Assembly (NCBI RefSeq): GCF_017744095.1
Contig: NZ_JAGHQX010000007.1
Coordinates: 124,001-188,000 of the forward strand
Reading direction: 5' to 3'
Origin: Shimia sp. R10_1
GTDB taxonomy: Bacteria; Pseudomonadota; Alphaproteobacteria; Rhodobacterales; Rhodobacteraceae
DNA: 64,000 nt
In this document: one piece after another, positions 36,904 to 46,731 of the stretch
Numbering within the stretch: the stretch's first letter is position 1
How the letters are laid out: each line of letters begins with the position of its first letter
Translations under genes and position numbers: made by a program
The notes under the pieces: model-generated
Told to the model about the DNA's origin: nothing
The model's input: only the letters and a program-made list of their open reading frames with translations
The model's database searches: none

Positions 36904-37716
36904 ATGTCCAGCGTTTCACAGCCACAAACACCTGTTTTTCGTAAGCTTTCTCATGCCATCACAGATACGCTTGGGGAGACTTCGCTCAAGGTTATTCCCT
37001 GGTCCTACAGCGCGTGCAATTTCACATATGCGCTGTTGGGGGATCGGGGCGGCTACTTTGCGAAGCTCTTCACCGATCGCAGTGCGGGGTATGAATCTGC
37101 TTTAAAAAGATACCTCAGAGAGCGTCGGCTTCTGGGCCAAAACTGGCCAATCGCGATGCCAAAGTTGCGCTATTTCTCCGATGCGGACCAGCTTCTCGTC
37201 ACTGATGAAATACAGGGCCATGGGGTGCTGCACTTTCTTGAAAACCGTCAGGAGCGTGCCGCGTTGGAGCAAATTTTGCGCTGGACGGCGGCCTTTCATG
37301 AGGCAGCGCAATCCGTGCCAGTTTGCGAGGATGCGTTGATCTTTTGCCAACGAGAGGCCCTGTTTGATGCCTCAGCGTTGTCAGATGCACAGAAAGCAAC
37401 GCTCAAGGCACATCCGATCGACCGTCTTGTGATCACCAAGGGCGACATGTCCCTGCAAAATTTCAAGTTCACCGCAGAAGGCGCGGTGCCGATTGACTTT
37501 GAATATGCCGGGTTCCGTCCATTTGAGTACGATCTGGTCGTGCTGATTGATCAAATGGCGCGATTTTCAAAGCTGTCCAAAGCCGACCTGAGCGTTTTGG
37601 TGGCTGACATCTACAAGAGCCACCGGCCGGCTCTTCAATCCACATTTTTGGCCGACACTCTGAATATACTGTCTCGTGTTTGTACAATTACGCCTGTCGA
37701 CAAGGCACTAAATTAG
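36904..37716 (+). CDS. Phosphotransferase (APH/choline kinase-like fold)
   Basis: 270 aa. The C-lobe has VITKGDMSLQNFKFT and VPIDFEYAGFRPFEYDLV, which match the catalytic HGDxxxxN and IDxE motifs of aminoglycoside/choline kinase-like phosphotransferases, with a Lys in place of the usual His before Gly-Asp. The N-lobe (GGYFAKLF) holds the probable ATP-binding Lys. The TTG at 36898 gives two more codons; ATG 36904 was chosen. It shares the divergent promoter region with the sulfotransferase and is followed 15 bases later by the Hint protein. Substrate unknown. Confidence 0.72.
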   Translation: MSSVSQPQTPVFRKLSHAITDTLGETSLKVIPWSYSACNFTYALLGDRGGYFAKLFTDRSAGYESALKRYLRERRLLGQNWPIAMPKLRYFSDADQLLVTDEIQGHGVLHFLENRQERAALEQILRWTAAFHEAAQSVPVCEDALIFCQREALFDASALSDAQKATLKAHPIDRLVITKGDMSLQNFKFTAEGAVPIDFEYAGFRPFEYDLVVLIDQMARFSKLSKADLSVLVADIYKSHRPALQSTFLADTLNILSRVCTITPVDKALN

Positions 37717-37731
37717 GAGCTTGTAACCTGA

Positions 37732-38862
37732 ATGGTGTATCAGATTTACAATGGAACTGTTGATGACGACGGCACGATCTACATCGACGGTGAATATGAT
37801 GCCAAAGGCAATCCGCTTGAGCTCAAAGACCTGTTGAAGGCAGAACCGCCTGCCAATGATGGGATCACCGAAAAAATCTATCTGAATGGCGATGATTGGG
37901 ATCCGGGCAAAGATGACTCTTTCAAACTCTCATTTGGAAAGGGAAATGATGACACCTCTATTGTGTATTTGGACCTTGCGGAATTTGAGACATCACCAGA
38001 AATAACGGCAAGCAGTTGTGGCGACGAAGACATCATTCACCTGACCAATGCCATCGCTATTGGTGAAATCGGGAACTATCTGCCGCTGGCATCGTTTTTC
38101 GATGGCGATACCACGCCTGGTACGCCGGGGGATTTCGACACAACGGCAGATGACGACACCACTTACTGGATCATCTACATCAACAACGAAGGCGATCCGC
38201 GCGTCGCGCAGTTCAGCACCGATTGTGCCATGACCATCCGCGTGTCGTGGGTGTGTTTCGCGCGTGGCACAATGATCGACATAGGGGATGGCAAAAGCGT
38301 CCCGGTAGAACAGCTCAAACCCGGTGATCTGGTGCAAACACGTGACAATGGTCTTCAGCCGATCCAATGGCTGGCCAGCCGCAAGGTCGGTGTCTCTGAG
38401 CTGTCCCACGACTCGGCTTTGCGGCCCGTGCGGTTTACCGCAGGCTCTTTGGGCAAAGGCGTGCCAAGCAAGGATTTGCTGTTGTCACAACAGCATCGCG
38501 TGGTGCTGGACACTGCTGAATGTGCGCTGTTGTTTGGCCATGAACAAGCGCTCGCTCCTGCCAAAGCCTTTATCAACAACAGCACAATTGCGATTGATTA
38601 TAAGGTGGAGGACGTGGAGTATTTCCACTTTATGTGCGGCGCGCATGAGGTGGTCTACGCCGATGGGGCAGAGGTTGAAACATTCTTTCCCGACCAAGAG
38701 GGGCTCCTGTCACTCTCCGAGGATCTGCGCGCGGAATTGCTAAAAATCTTCCCAGACATAGACATTCTGGAAGAGCTTGAGACCAAAGCCCATTTCCCGG
38801 TGTTGCGTTTCTTTGAAGCAGAGCTTGCGCTGAAAGCCAAAGAGGGGCGCCCAACGGTTTAG
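37732..38862 (+). CDS. Hint_2 domain protein
   Basis: 376 aa. The first 170 residues are Asp-rich and beta-like (repeated DD and GND turns, suggestive of a calcium-binding or type I secreted part). The Hint domain runs from about 175 to 330: the nucleophile Cys is in WVCFARGTMIDI, followed by VEQLKPGDLVQTRDNG, RFTAGSLG, LLLSQQHRVVL and HFMCGAHEVVYADGAEVETFFP. Rhodobacteraceae carry many Hint_2 proteins, some at the C-terminus of secreted proteins; autoprocessing has been proposed but the function is unclear. A C-terminal helical tail of about 50 residues ends in EGRPTV. Linked to the kinase-like gene. Confidence 0.83.
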   Translation: MVYQIYNGTVDDDGTIYIDGEYDAKGNPLELKDLLKAEPPANDGITEKIYLNGDDWDPGKDDSFKLSFGKGNDDTSIVYLDLAEFETSPEITASSCGDEDIIHLTNAIAIGEIGNYLPLASFFDGDTTPGTPGDFDTTADDDTTYWIIYINNEGDPRVAQFSTDCAMTIRVSWVCFARGTMIDIGDGKSVPVEQLKPGDLVQTRDNGLQPIQWLASRKVGVSELSHDSALRPVRFTAGSLGKGVPSKDLLLSQQHRVVLDTAECALLFGHEQALAPAKAFINNSTIAIDYKVEDVEYFHFMCGAHEVVYADGAEVETFFPDQEGLLSLSEDLRAELLKIFPDIDILEELETKAHFPVLRFFEAELALKAKEGRPTV

Positions 38863-38868
38863 GCGCCC
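38845..38868. terminator. Hairpin at the end of the Hint gene
   Basis: GGGCGCC and GGCGCCC form a seven-base stem around a ten-base loop that includes the Hint stop codon. No T-run follows on either strand, so its role as a terminator between the convergent Hint and aminotransferase genes is only a suggestion. Confidence 0.35.
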
Positions 38869-38897
38869 GCAAAACACGCTGATCTCTTGCCGAATGC

Positions 38898-40070
38898 TCA
38901 GCCTGATAGGGCCGGTGCGAGACGGTCAAAGGCCTCTGTCAGCACGTCCTCAGGCTGGGCATAACACAGGCGCAGATAGCCTTCGCCCTGCGGCCCAAAT
39001 GCCACCCCCGGTGCCAGCCCGACTTTGGTCTTCTGCAGGATGTCATGCGCAGCCTGCAAGCTGTCATCCATGCCAGCCACTTTGAAAAACAGATAGAACG
39101 CGCCGTCAGGTTCAACAAATGTGACGCGATCAAAGCTGCTCAGCCGTTCGGCGGCAATTTGGTAGCCCGTCTGGATTTTCTGCGTCAGGCTGTCGACCTC
39201 GCCTTCCCCGTCGCGCAGCGCGACGATCCCGGCGTCTTGTACAAAACCTGCCGTGCAGGAGGTGTTGAACTCTGTCAATTGCCCGAGTTTCGCCTCCATC
39301 TCTGCAGGGGCCACCATCCATCCAAGGCGCCATCCGGTCATTGACCAGCATTTGGAAAAGGAATTGATGGAAATCAACCGCTCCTCAGGCGCCGCAATGC
39401 TGAGAAATGAGGGCGCGGTTTTGCCATGCCGGTAAAGGCGATTGTAAACGTCATCGGCGACCACCCAAATGCCGTGTTTGCGACAATGCTCCAGCACGAT
39501 TTTTTGATCCGCCGCGCCCATTGCCCAGCCGGTTGGGTTGTTGGGGGAGTTGATGACAAACACCCGCGTCTGCGGGGTAAGCAGATCAAGCAGTGCATCC
39601 ATGTCGAGCGCCCATTTGCCCGCCTCAACAGTCAGGGGCAGCGTGGCGATCTCTGCGCCCATTGCACGAAACGCGCCGATGATGTTGGGCCAGCTGGGGT
39701 CAATCGCCACCACGCGATCCCCCGGAGAGGTCAAGATCTGCGCGGCCAGCATCAGACCCTGCATCCCCGATGGCGTCACTGTGATCTGTTCTTTGCGCAA
39801 ATCTGCCCCAAACAATGCATTGCTATAGCGGCAAATCTCTTCGCGCAGCGCCAGCGCACCGTTGTTGGGCTGATACATATGATTGCCAGCGCGCAACGCC
39901 GTGACAGCCGCATCCACAATGCGCGGGTTTGTGGGCCATGCGCCTTCGCCAAACCACAGAGGCACCACGCCCCCAAGTTTCATTCCGGCCTCAGCCACTT
40001 CGCGGATTTTGGAGGCCTCCAGCGCGCGCGCGCGGGCCGAAAGGCTCTGTTCTATGGGTCCCTGTGTCAT
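38898..40070 (-). CDS. PLP-dependent aminotransferase, class I/II
   Basis: 390 aa from ATG 40070; a longer frame begins at a TTG (40133) but lacks a clear ribosome site. Fold-type I pattern: MYQPNNGALALREEI, TPSGMQGLMLAAQIL, INSPNNPTGW, VVADDVYNRLY and the PLP-lysine motif SINSFSKCWSMTGWRLGW (Lys near 240). The family includes aspartate-, aromatic- and alanine-type transaminases; the substrate is not evident. It is divergent from an Lrp/AsnC regulator, which probably controls it through the two repeats between them, and so it may act in turnover of an amino acid sensed by that regulator. Confidence 0.88.
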   Translation of the reverse strand: MTQGPIEQSLSARARALEASKIREVAEAGMKLGGVVPLWFGEGAWPTNPRIVDAAVTALRAGNHMYQPNNGALALREEICRYSNALFGADLRKEQITVTPSGMQGLMLAAQILTSPGDRVVAIDPSWPNIIGAFRAMGAEIATLPLTVEAGKWALDMDALLDLLTPQTRVFVINSPNNPTGWAMGAADQKIVLEHCRKHGIWVVADDVYNRLYRHGKTAPSFLSIAAPEERLISINSFSKCWSMTGWRLGWMVAPAEMEAKLGQLTEFNTSCTAGFVQDAGIVALRDGEGEVDSLTQKIQTGYQIAAERLSSFDRVTFVEPDGAFYLFFKVAGMDDSLQAAHDILQKTKVGLAPGVAFGPQGEGYLRLCYAQPEDVLTEAFDRLAPALSG

Positions 40071-40125
40071 GGGCGCAATTTGCCGTATTCTGTGTGTATC
40101 GTCGCCTTGCAAATTCACCAAAGAG

Positions 40126-40154
40126 ATAGTCAATATGCCTATTGTATAGTCAAT
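40126..40154. promoter_or_regulatory. Direct-repeat candidate Lrp/AsnC sites in the divergent promoter region
   Basis: ATAGTCAAT occurs at 40126-40134 and again at 40146-40154, exactly 20 bases (two helical turns) apart, in an AT-rich patch between the aminotransferase and the Lrp/AsnC gene. The spacing fits cooperative binding by an Lrp-type octamer or dimer pair. Binding is inferred. Confidence 0.5.
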
Positions 40155-40172
40155 TTCTCTAGCGCCCCCGCA

Positions 40173-40604
40173 ATGCCAGACCTCGATGATGTAGACAGCC
40201 TGATCCTCAACGCGCTGCGGCGCAATGCGCGGATCTCTGTATCAGATCTTGCCAATGAGGTCGGCCGCTCACGCACTGCTGTGACCGCGCGGATTGCGCG
40301 ACTGGAGCGGGAAGGGCGGATTCTTGGCTACGGCATCACAGAACCAGCCAGCCCCAGTGACGCCTCATTTGGTGCGATCATTTTTGTGGCACTTAAAGTG
40401 CGCAGCGATTTTGATGGATTTCTAAGCGCAGCGAAGAAAATCCCACAAATCCAAAGTTGCACCTGGATCATCGGGGATCATGACTTTGCGTTGGTCGTTC
40501 GGCCCGGTGACAAAGAGGAGCTGCGAGAGGTGGTGGAGCGGGTCTTCAAAATTGACGGTGTGAAGCAGACGCAGACCCATATGGCCCTGCATCGGGAGTT
40601 CTGA
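40173..40604 (+). CDS. Lrp/AsnC family transcriptional regulator
   Basis: 143 aa. N-terminal helix-turn-helix (LDDVDSLILNALRRNARI, SVSDLANEVGRSRTAVTARI) and C-terminal RAM ligand-binding domain (FGAIIFVALKV, IQSCTWIIGDHDFALVV) of standard size. ATG 40173 gives the usual short N-terminus; the frame is open much farther upstream but antisense to the aminotransferase. Divergent from the aminotransferase, so it is the likely regulator of that gene in response to an amino acid. Confidence 0.88.
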   Translation: MPDLDDVDSLILNALRRNARISVSDLANEVGRSRTAVTARIARLEREGRILGYGITEPASPSDASFGAIIFVALKVRSDFDGFLSAAKKIPQIQSCTWIIGDHDFALVVRPGDKEELREVVERVFKIDGVKQTQTHMALHREF

Positions 40605-40970
40605 GCCAGATTTGGCGGCATACTATATATAGTATGTGTGCGGTTTTGCCTCAATCGGCGACTCAGTGCGATTGGACCAGTCAAAAATCACAGGATTTCA
40701 CAAGCGCGTATTGCTGTGGCGCGTGCGCGCAGGTCATAAACTTTTGCGCGTCTTTCTGTCGGAAGTGGCTTGCCGTTCGGCGATAGAAAGCCTAGCAATG
40801 CACGCGATCCAGAAGCCCTTTTCTCATGCAGACCGCATGGGTTTCTGTGGCACGCACGTGGAACGGGGCAGTCAGCCCTTAAATTCTGCGCCGACAAAGT
40901 TGCCCCCAAAGATATCCCCAGTTTTTTCGCAGCGATCCTCACTTTTGCTAACTCTTCGTTACTCTACATA
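40605..40970. other. Gene-free stretch between lrp-type gene and nrd leader
   Basis: About 365 bases without a convincing gene. Frames present on both strands lack ribosome sites and family features. The only structure seen is a perfect 18-base palindrome, CATACTATATATAGTATG (40619-40636), just after the Lrp/AsnC stop, which could be an operator or a weak bidirectional stem. The rest may hold an unannotated small RNA or a distal part of the nrd promoter region. Confidence 0.5.
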
Positions 40971-41000
40971 TTGACAGATCACAGCTTTGCGACCCAATAT
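40971..41000 (+). promoter_or_regulatory. Promoter for the cobalamin riboswitch-nrd operon
   Basis: TTGACA (40971-40976) is followed after 18 bases by CAATAT (40995-41000). Transcription would start near 41007, right at the 5' end of the riboswitch. Consensus -35 and placement support it. Confidence 0.65.
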
Positions 41001-41175
41001 GGTGTTGCTTCGGTTCTTTCGATTCATATCGGAAGCTAAGAGGGAAGTTGGTGAAAATCCGGCGCTGCCCCCGCAACTGTAAGTAGAGTGCAAGGGTGAA
41101 TACGCCACTGAAAATACAATTTTGGGAAGGCCACCCAAGCGTTAATCTGCGAGCCAGGAGACCTGCCGCAAGCGC
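41001..41175 (+). ncRNA. Cobalamin riboswitch upstream of nrdHIEF
   Basis: The core is unmistakable: GGGAAGTTGGTGAAAATCC, then GCTGCCCCCGCAACTGTAA (41042-41084), and the B12 box GAGCCAGGAGACCTGCC (about 41151-41167). It lies about 95 bases before nrdH. The family binds adenosylcobalamin and usually turns expression off. Here it would lower the B12-independent class Ib ribonucleotide reductase when B12 is plentiful. No clear terminator hairpin was found between the aptamer and nrdH, so control may be at translation initiation. Confidence 0.93.
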
Positions 41176-41270
41176 TGAGTGAATGACCACGAACGGAGGG
41201 TTCGGGGGCGTGTTGATAGGTAGTGGCTGCTGCCTTGCGTCCTCGAGTTTTAAAAGAAGAAAGAGGACAG

Positions 41271-41492
41271 ATGAGCATCATCGTTTATTCAAAACCCGCT
41301 TGCGTGCAATGCACCGCAACCACCCGTGCCCTGGATGCCAAAGGCATCACATATGATGTGGTTGATCTGACCGAAGATGACGGCGCGCTGACCCGCGTGA
41401 CCGAGCTTGGCTATCGTCAGGCACCCGTGGTTGTTGCCGGTGCAGATCACTGGTCTGGCTTCCGCCCAGACATGATCGCTCAACTGGCTTAA
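41271..41492 (+). CDS. nrdH: Glutaredoxin-like NrdH redoxin
   Basis: 73 aa with the redox motif CVQC (residues 11-14) and the thioredoxin-fold ends AKGITYDVVDLTEDD and YRQAPVVVAGADHWSGFRPD, the latter being the NrdH-type W-S-G-F-R-P signature. It reduces the class Ib reductase NrdE using thioredoxin reductase. AGAGGACAG precedes the ATG. First gene of the operon behind the cobalamin riboswitch. Confidence 0.95.
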   Translation: MSIIVYSKPACVQCTATTRALDAKGITYDVVDLTEDDGALTRVTELGYRQAPVVVAGADHWSGFRPDMIAQLA

Positions 41493-41497
41493 GGGAG

Positions 41498-41926
41498 GTG
41501 AGCCGCCAATTTCCGGCGCTTGTCTACTTTTCTTCAAAATCGGGAAATACCCATCGGTTTGTGACGCGGCTTGGCATTGAAGCCGCGCGCATTTCCGAAG
41601 ATCCCGACGCGCCGCTCCCTGACCCACAAGAAGATTTTGTTCTGATCTGCCCGACCTATGCGGATGGGCAGGGCCGGGGGGCTGTACCAAAACAGGTGAT
41701 CCGATTTCTCAACGACGCCACCAAACGCGCACATCTTGTGGGGGTGATCGGCTCGGGAAATCGCAATTTCGGAGCCACTTACGCTCTGTCTGGTCACGTG
41801 ATCGCAGAAAAATGCAACGTTCCGCTGCTCTACACCTTTGAGCTTGCGGGCACTGAAACCGATATCTCCCGCGTTCGTGCGGGGCTGGAAAAGATTGGGA
41901 GACCGCTATGCTCGACAGCACAGTGA
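41498..41926 (+). CDS. nrdI: NrdI flavodoxin-like protein
   Basis: 142 aa. FMN-binding loop [12 protein letters not shown] near residue 12 and the NrdI patterns [22 protein letters not shown] and [18 protein letters not shown]. NrdI supplies oxidant to assemble the manganese-tyrosyl radical cofactor of NrdF. The start is a GTG five bases after nrdH; GGGAGG just before it overlaps the start region. It ends inside the nrdE start (19-base overlap). Confidence 0.93.
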   Translation: MSRQFPALVYFSSKSGNTHRFVTRLGIEAARISEDPDAPLPDPQEDFVLICPTYADGQGRGAVPKQVIRFLNDATKRAHLVGVIGSGNRNFGATYALSGHVIAEKCNVPLLYTFELAGTETDISRVRAGLEKIGRPLCSTAQ

Positions 41927-44031
41927 ACGAGCAGGACTATCACGCATTGAATGCCATGCTGAACCTCTATGATGGGGACGGCAAAATCCGCTTTGATGCG
42001 GATCGCATGGCGGCGCGTCAGTATTTCCTGCAGCATGTGAACCAGAACACTGTTTTCTTTCACTCGCTGGATGAAAAGCTCGGCTATCTGGTGAAAGAGG
42101 GCTACTACGAAGAAGCCGTTCTCGATCAGTATTCCAAGAACTTCATGCGCGCGATCTGGGATGCGGCTTACGCCAAGAAGTTCCGGTTCCCAACGTTCCT
42201 CGGCGCATTCAAGTACTACACCTCCTACACGCTGAAGACCCGCGACGGTCAGCGCTATCTTGAGCGCTATGAAGATCGTGTGGTGATGACCTCTCTCGCG
42301 CTCGCGCGTGGGGACGAGGACGAAGCAATGGCGTTTATGGAAGAGATTCTGGAGGGCCGTTTCCAGCCGGCCACGCCTACCTTCCTGAACGCGGGCAAAG
42401 CCTCTCGCGGTGAGCTGATTTCCTGCTTCCTGCTGCGTCTGGAAGACAACATGGAAAGCATCGGCCGCGGCATCAACTCCGCGCTGCAGCTCTCCAAGCG
42501 TGGCGGCGGTGTGGCGCTTTTGCTGACCAACATCCGCGAACACGGCGCGCCGATCAAAGGCATCGAAAACCAATCCTCTGGTGTGATCCCGGTGATGAAG
42601 CTGCTCGAAGACAGCTTTTCTTACGCCAACCAGCTTGGCGCACGTCAGGGCGCAGGCGCGGTCTATCTGAACGCGCACCACCCAGACATCATGCGCTTTC
42701 TGGACACCAAGCGCGAAAACGCAGACGAAAAAATCCGCATCAAAACGCTTTCGCTGGGCGTGGTGATTCCCGATATCACCTTTGAGCTCGCCAAGAAAAA
42801 CGCTGATATGTACCTGTTCTCCCCACATGATGTGGAGAAGGTCTATGGCGTGCCTTTCTCTGAAATCTCGGTGTCTGAGAAATACCATGAGATGGTCGAG
42901 GACAAGCGCATTCGCAAATCCAAAGTGAACGCCCGCGAATTCTTCCAAACCATCGCCGAAATCCAGTTTGAGAGCGGCTACCCTTACGTGATGTTTGAGG
43001 ACACGGTGAACCGGATGAACCCGATTGAGGGCCGGATCAACATGTCCAACCTCTGCTCTGAAATCCTGCAGGTCAATGAGGCGTCCGAGTTCAACGAAGA
43101 CCTCGGCTATGCCAAAATGGGCAGCGATATTTCCTGTAACCTTGGCTCGCTCAACATCGCGAAAACCATGGATGGCAAGGATTTGGGCCGCACCGTGGGT
43201 GCTGCGATCCGCGCGCTGACCGCTGTGTCGGAAATGTCGGCGATCGACTCCGTGCCATCGGTGCGCAAAGGCAATGATGACAGCCACGCCATCGGCCTTG
43301 GCCAGATGAACCTGCATGGCTTCCTTGCGCGCGAGCACATCCATTATGGCAGCGCAGAAGGCGTGGAATTCACCTCCGTCTACTTCGCAGCTGTGGCCTA
43401 TCACGCGATCCGCACCTCCTGCGATCTCGCGCAGGAGCGCAAAGCCTCCTTCAAAGGGTTTGAAAATTCCGACTACGCCTCCGGTGTGTTCTTTGACAAA
43501 TACACCGAGCAGGACTGGCTGCCCGAAAGCGACAAGGTGAAAGCGGTGTTTGAAGGGGTTGATCTGCCAACCCGTGAGGATTGGGCGGCATTGAAAGCAG
43601 ACGTGATGAAACACGGACTATTCAACCGCAACCTGCAGGCGGTGCCACCCACCGGCTCGATCTCCTATATCAACAACTCGACCTCCTCGATCCACCCGAT
43701 TGTCTCCAAAATCGAGATCCGCAAAGAAGGCAAAATCGGCCGCGTCTACTATCCGGCCGCCTTCATGAACAATGAGAACCTCGAGTATTACCGCGACGCT
43801 TATGAAATCGGCCCCGAGGCGCTGATTGATACCTACGCGGCGGCCACCGAACACGTGGATCAGGGCCTGTCTCTGACCCTGTTCTTCCCGGCCGAAGCGA
43901 CCACGCGCGACATCAACCGCGCGCAAATCTATGCCTGGAAAAAAGGCATCAAAACCATCTATTACGTGCGTCTGCGCCAGGAGGCCCTTGAGGGCACCGA
44001 GGTGCAGGGCTGCGTATCCTGCTCGCTGTAA
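41908..44031 (+). CDS. nrdE: Class Ib ribonucleoside-diphosphate reductase, alpha subunit
   Basis: 707 aa, standard for NrdE. Active-site features: [13 protein letters not shown] at the start of the barrel, the disulfide Cys in ELISCFLL, the NLCSEIL motif holding the thiyl-radical Cys and Glu, [28 protein letters not shown], and the C-terminal redox pair in GCVSCSL. It lacks the N-terminal ATP-cone of class Ia enzymes, as expected for class Ib. It reduces ribonucleoside diphosphates to deoxy forms with NrdF and NrdH. Overlaps nrdI by 19 bases; 12 bases before nrdF. Confidence 0.96.
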   Translation: MLDSTVNEQDYHALNAMLNLYDGDGKIRFDADRMAARQYFLQHVNQNTVFFHSLDEKLGYLVKEGYYEEAVLDQYSKNFMRAIWDAAYAKKFRFPTFLGAFKYYTSYTLKTRDGQRYLERYEDRVVMTSLALARGDEDEAMAFMEEILEGRFQPATPTFLNAGKASRGELISCFLLRLEDNMESIGRGINSALQLSKRGGGVALLLTNIREHGAPIKGIENQSSGVIPVMKLLEDSFSYANQLGARQGAGAVYLNAHHPDIMRFLDTKRENADEKIRIKTLSLGVVIPDITFELAKKNADMYLFSPHDVEKVYGVPFSEISVSEKYHEMVEDKRIRKSKVNAREFFQTIAEIQFESGYPYVMFEDTVNRMNPIEGRINMSNLCSEILQVNEASEFNEDLGYAKMGSDISCNLGSLNIAKTMDGKDLGRTVGAAIRALTAVSEMSAIDSVPSVRKGNDDSHAIGLGQMNLHGFLAREHIHYGSAEGVEFTSVYFAAVAYHAIRTSCDLAQERKASFKGFENSDYASGVFFDKYTEQDWLPESDKVKAVFEGVDLPTREDWAALKADVMKHGLFNRNLQAVPPTGSISYINNSTSSIHPIVSKIEIRKEGKIGRVYYPAAFMNNENLEYYRDAYEIGPEALIDTYAAATEHVDQGLSLTLFFPAEATTRDINRAQIYAWKKGIKTIYYVRLRQEALEGTEVQGCVSCSL

Positions 44032-45015
<984 letters not shown>

Positions 45016-45018
45016 GGC

Positions 45019-45621
45019 GTGACGCTCAATACAATCTGCGTGTTTTGTGGATCGGCCTCTGGCAGCGACCCTGCATTTTTGCAAGGTGCAACAGAGGCCG
45101 GTGCCGCACTGGCGGCGCGTGATCTGACGCTGGTTTACGGCGGCGGCAAAGTCGGTCTGATGGGCGCTGTCGCCGACGGGGCGATGGCCGCGCAAGGCCG
45201 CGCAATTGGCGTGATGCCCCAGCATCTTGTGGCGCGCGAGATTGCGCACACGGGCCTGAGCGAGCTGATCGTTGTGGACACGATGCACGAACGCAAAGCC
45301 AAGATGAGCGAAATGGCGGATGGCTTTCTTGTGTTGCCGGGCGGCGCCGGGACGCTGGAAGAAGCGTTTGAGCAATGGACCTGGGCGCAGATCGCCGTGC
45401 ATGAAAAACCCATCGGGTTTTTGAACATCAATGGGTATTTTGACTCCATGCTGTGCATGGTCGACGACATGGTCGCGGCGGGCTTCATCAATGCGCGCTA
45501 TCGCGAGATGCTGATTGTGGAGCCTGATCCCGGAGCGATCCTAAACAGATTTGCCGCCTATAAGCCGCCCGCCCGCAAAACCTATGAGACGGCACAGGCG
45601 GTCTCTGACACATCGAACTGA
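45019..45621 (+). CDS. LOG family protein (TIGR00730)
   Basis: 200 aa. CVFCGSASGSDPAF opens the Rossmann fold, LVYGGGKVGLMG follows, and the active-site motif VLPGGAGTLEE is at about residue 108. Bacterial members hydrolyse nucleoside 5'-monophosphates or cytokinin precursors to the free base plus ribose phosphate. Start is a GTG four bases after nrdF, so it likely shares the nrd transcript and could act in nucleotide turnover. Substrate is not predicted by sequence alone. Confidence 0.88.
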   Translation: MTLNTICVFCGSASGSDPAFLQGATEAGAALAARDLTLVYGGGKVGLMGAVADGAMAAQGRAIGVMPQHLVAREIAHTGLSELIVVDTMHERKAKMSEMADGFLVLPGGAGTLEEAFEQWTWAQIAVHEKPIGFLNINGYFDSMLCMVDDMVAAGFINARYREMLIVEPDPGAILNRFAAYKPPARKTYETAQAVSDTSN

Positions 45622-45642
45622 CATCCAAGACAGGGCATTTCA

Positions 45643-46029
45643 ATGGCCAAAGACACGCTTTCGATTGTACGCGAATGGCACGAGGCCTTTGATGTGCCCG
45701 TGGTGGATGCGCCCAGCATTCCCAAAACCCGCGCAGAGATGCGGCTGGCGATCCTTGAGGAAGAGGTGGCGGAGCTGCGCGAAGCCGTGGAAGCGGGCGA
45801 TATGGTCGAGGTGCTCGATGCGCTGTGTGACATCCAGTACGTTCTGGACGGCACCTTTCTGGAGTTCGGCCTGCATGGGGTCAAACAAGCGGGTATGGAA
45901 GAGGTGCATGCCTCCAACATGTCCAAACTCGGCGCGGACGGCCGCCCAGTGCTGCGTGCAGATGGCAAAGTGCTGAAGGGGCCGGATTTCCGCCCGCCCG
46001 ATCTGGCGCGGGTCTTGAAGGACGGCTGA
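45643..46029 (+). CDS. MazG-like/HisE-like nucleotide pyrophosphohydrolase
   Basis: 128 aa. The all-alpha NTP-PPase signature is visible: AILEEEVAELREAVEAGD then VEVLDALCDIQYVLDG, i.e. the EExxE and ExxD metal-binding motifs. Members cleave NTPs or dNTPs (or phosphoribosyl-ATP) to monophosphates. The residues from 85 onward (HASNMSKLGADGRPV, KGPDFRPPDLARVL) match a conserved tail in such proteins. Behind the RNR operon it could clean the dNTP pool. 21 bases after the LOG gene, with a likely ribosome site AAGACAGGG. Confidence 0.82.
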   Translation: MAKDTLSIVREWHEAFDVPVVDAPSIPKTRAEMRLAILEEEVAELREAVEAGDMVEVLDALCDIQYVLDGTFLEFGLHGVKQAGMEEVHASNMSKLGADGRPVLRADGKVLKGPDFRPPDLARVLKDG

Positions 46030-46141
46030 ATGCTGCGTGAGTTCGGGCAGAGTTTGGCGAAACGCATGGGGCCTGCGGAGAGCGGATAAGGTGTCAATTC
46101 AGCGCATGTGAGCGATGCTGCATCGCAGCTATATTGTGACT

Positions 46142-46624
46142 ATGATCCAACTGCCAAACACCAACATTCGGATTTTACGCCCTCTGCCGGAGCTCTATTA
46201 TTATGATCGGCAAGACATGCTCTTGCCTGAGCATATGCGCGCTTTGACCGCATGGAATGGCATGACGCGCGATCCTCAGCCGTTTCTGAAAGTGGCTTTT
46301 CAAATACGGGATGCGATTTCTTCCGTCTTTGGCGTCAAACGCATTGGCGGGTTTAGCGGCAAATCGGTGGAAACCGTAAGTTCTGGTCAATATTTGGACT
46401 TTTTTCTTGTGGAATACGTTGACGACACGTGTTTGGTGCTCACCGAAAGAGACCGCCATCTTGATGTCATGACCTGCATTTCCACGCATGAGAAGAAGCT
46501 GTCGGTGACATCCTCAGTCTGCGTACACAATCTGTTCGGACGTCTCTATATGATCCCAGTTGGGATAGCCCATCGCTGGATCGTACGAGGCATGTTCCGG
46601 CGTTACCAAAAGCAGCTTGGCTGA
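46142..46624 (+). CDS. DUF2867 domain protein
   Basis: 160 aa, unknown function. The pattern YYYDRQDMLLPEHMRALTAW, FQIRDAISSVFGVKRIGGF, LDFFLVEYVDDTCLVLTERD and the C-terminal IPVGIAHRWIVRGMFRR agrees with the DUF2867 family as I know it. Two starts are possible (46115 and 46142) and neither has a good ribosome site; 46142 puts a methionine at MIQLPNTNI. It is separated from the MazG-like gene by 112 bases and ends 58 bases before the terminator. Confidence 0.68.
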   Translation: MIQLPNTNIRILRPLPELYYYDRQDMLLPEHMRALTAWNGMTRDPQPFLKVAFQIRDAISSVFGVKRIGGFSGKSVETVSSGQYLDFFLVEYVDDTCLVLTERDRHLDVMTCISTHEKKLSVTSSVCVHNLFGRLYMIPVGIAHRWIVRGMFRRYQKQLG

Positions 46625-46685
46625 CAGCTGAAACGGGGGCTTTGCCCGCGCCGAAGCCACTTGATGCTCCCCCCCCCATAAAAAA

Positions 46686-46705
46686 GCCCGGCATGTGTGC
46701 CGGGC
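46686..46705. terminator. Bidirectional Rho-independent terminator
   Basis: GCCCGGCA-TGTG-TGCCGGGC is a perfect eight-base stem with a four-base loop. On the + strand it is followed by CTTTCTTTCT and on the - strand by TTTTTTA, so it can end both the DUF2867 transcript and the gbcAB transcript, which converge here. Confidence 0.85.
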
Positions 46706-46731
46706 CTTTCTTTCTGCCTAAGCGCGATGGC

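Noticed and set aside
40636-40974. 112-aa plus-strand frame before the nrd leader
   Set aside because: No ribosome site, no domain, and it runs through the promoter region; coding bias not evident.
41830-43614. 594-aa open frame antisense to nrdE
   Set aside because: It mirrors the coding bias of nrdE, which has complete family motifs; no ribosome site or family features on the minus strand.
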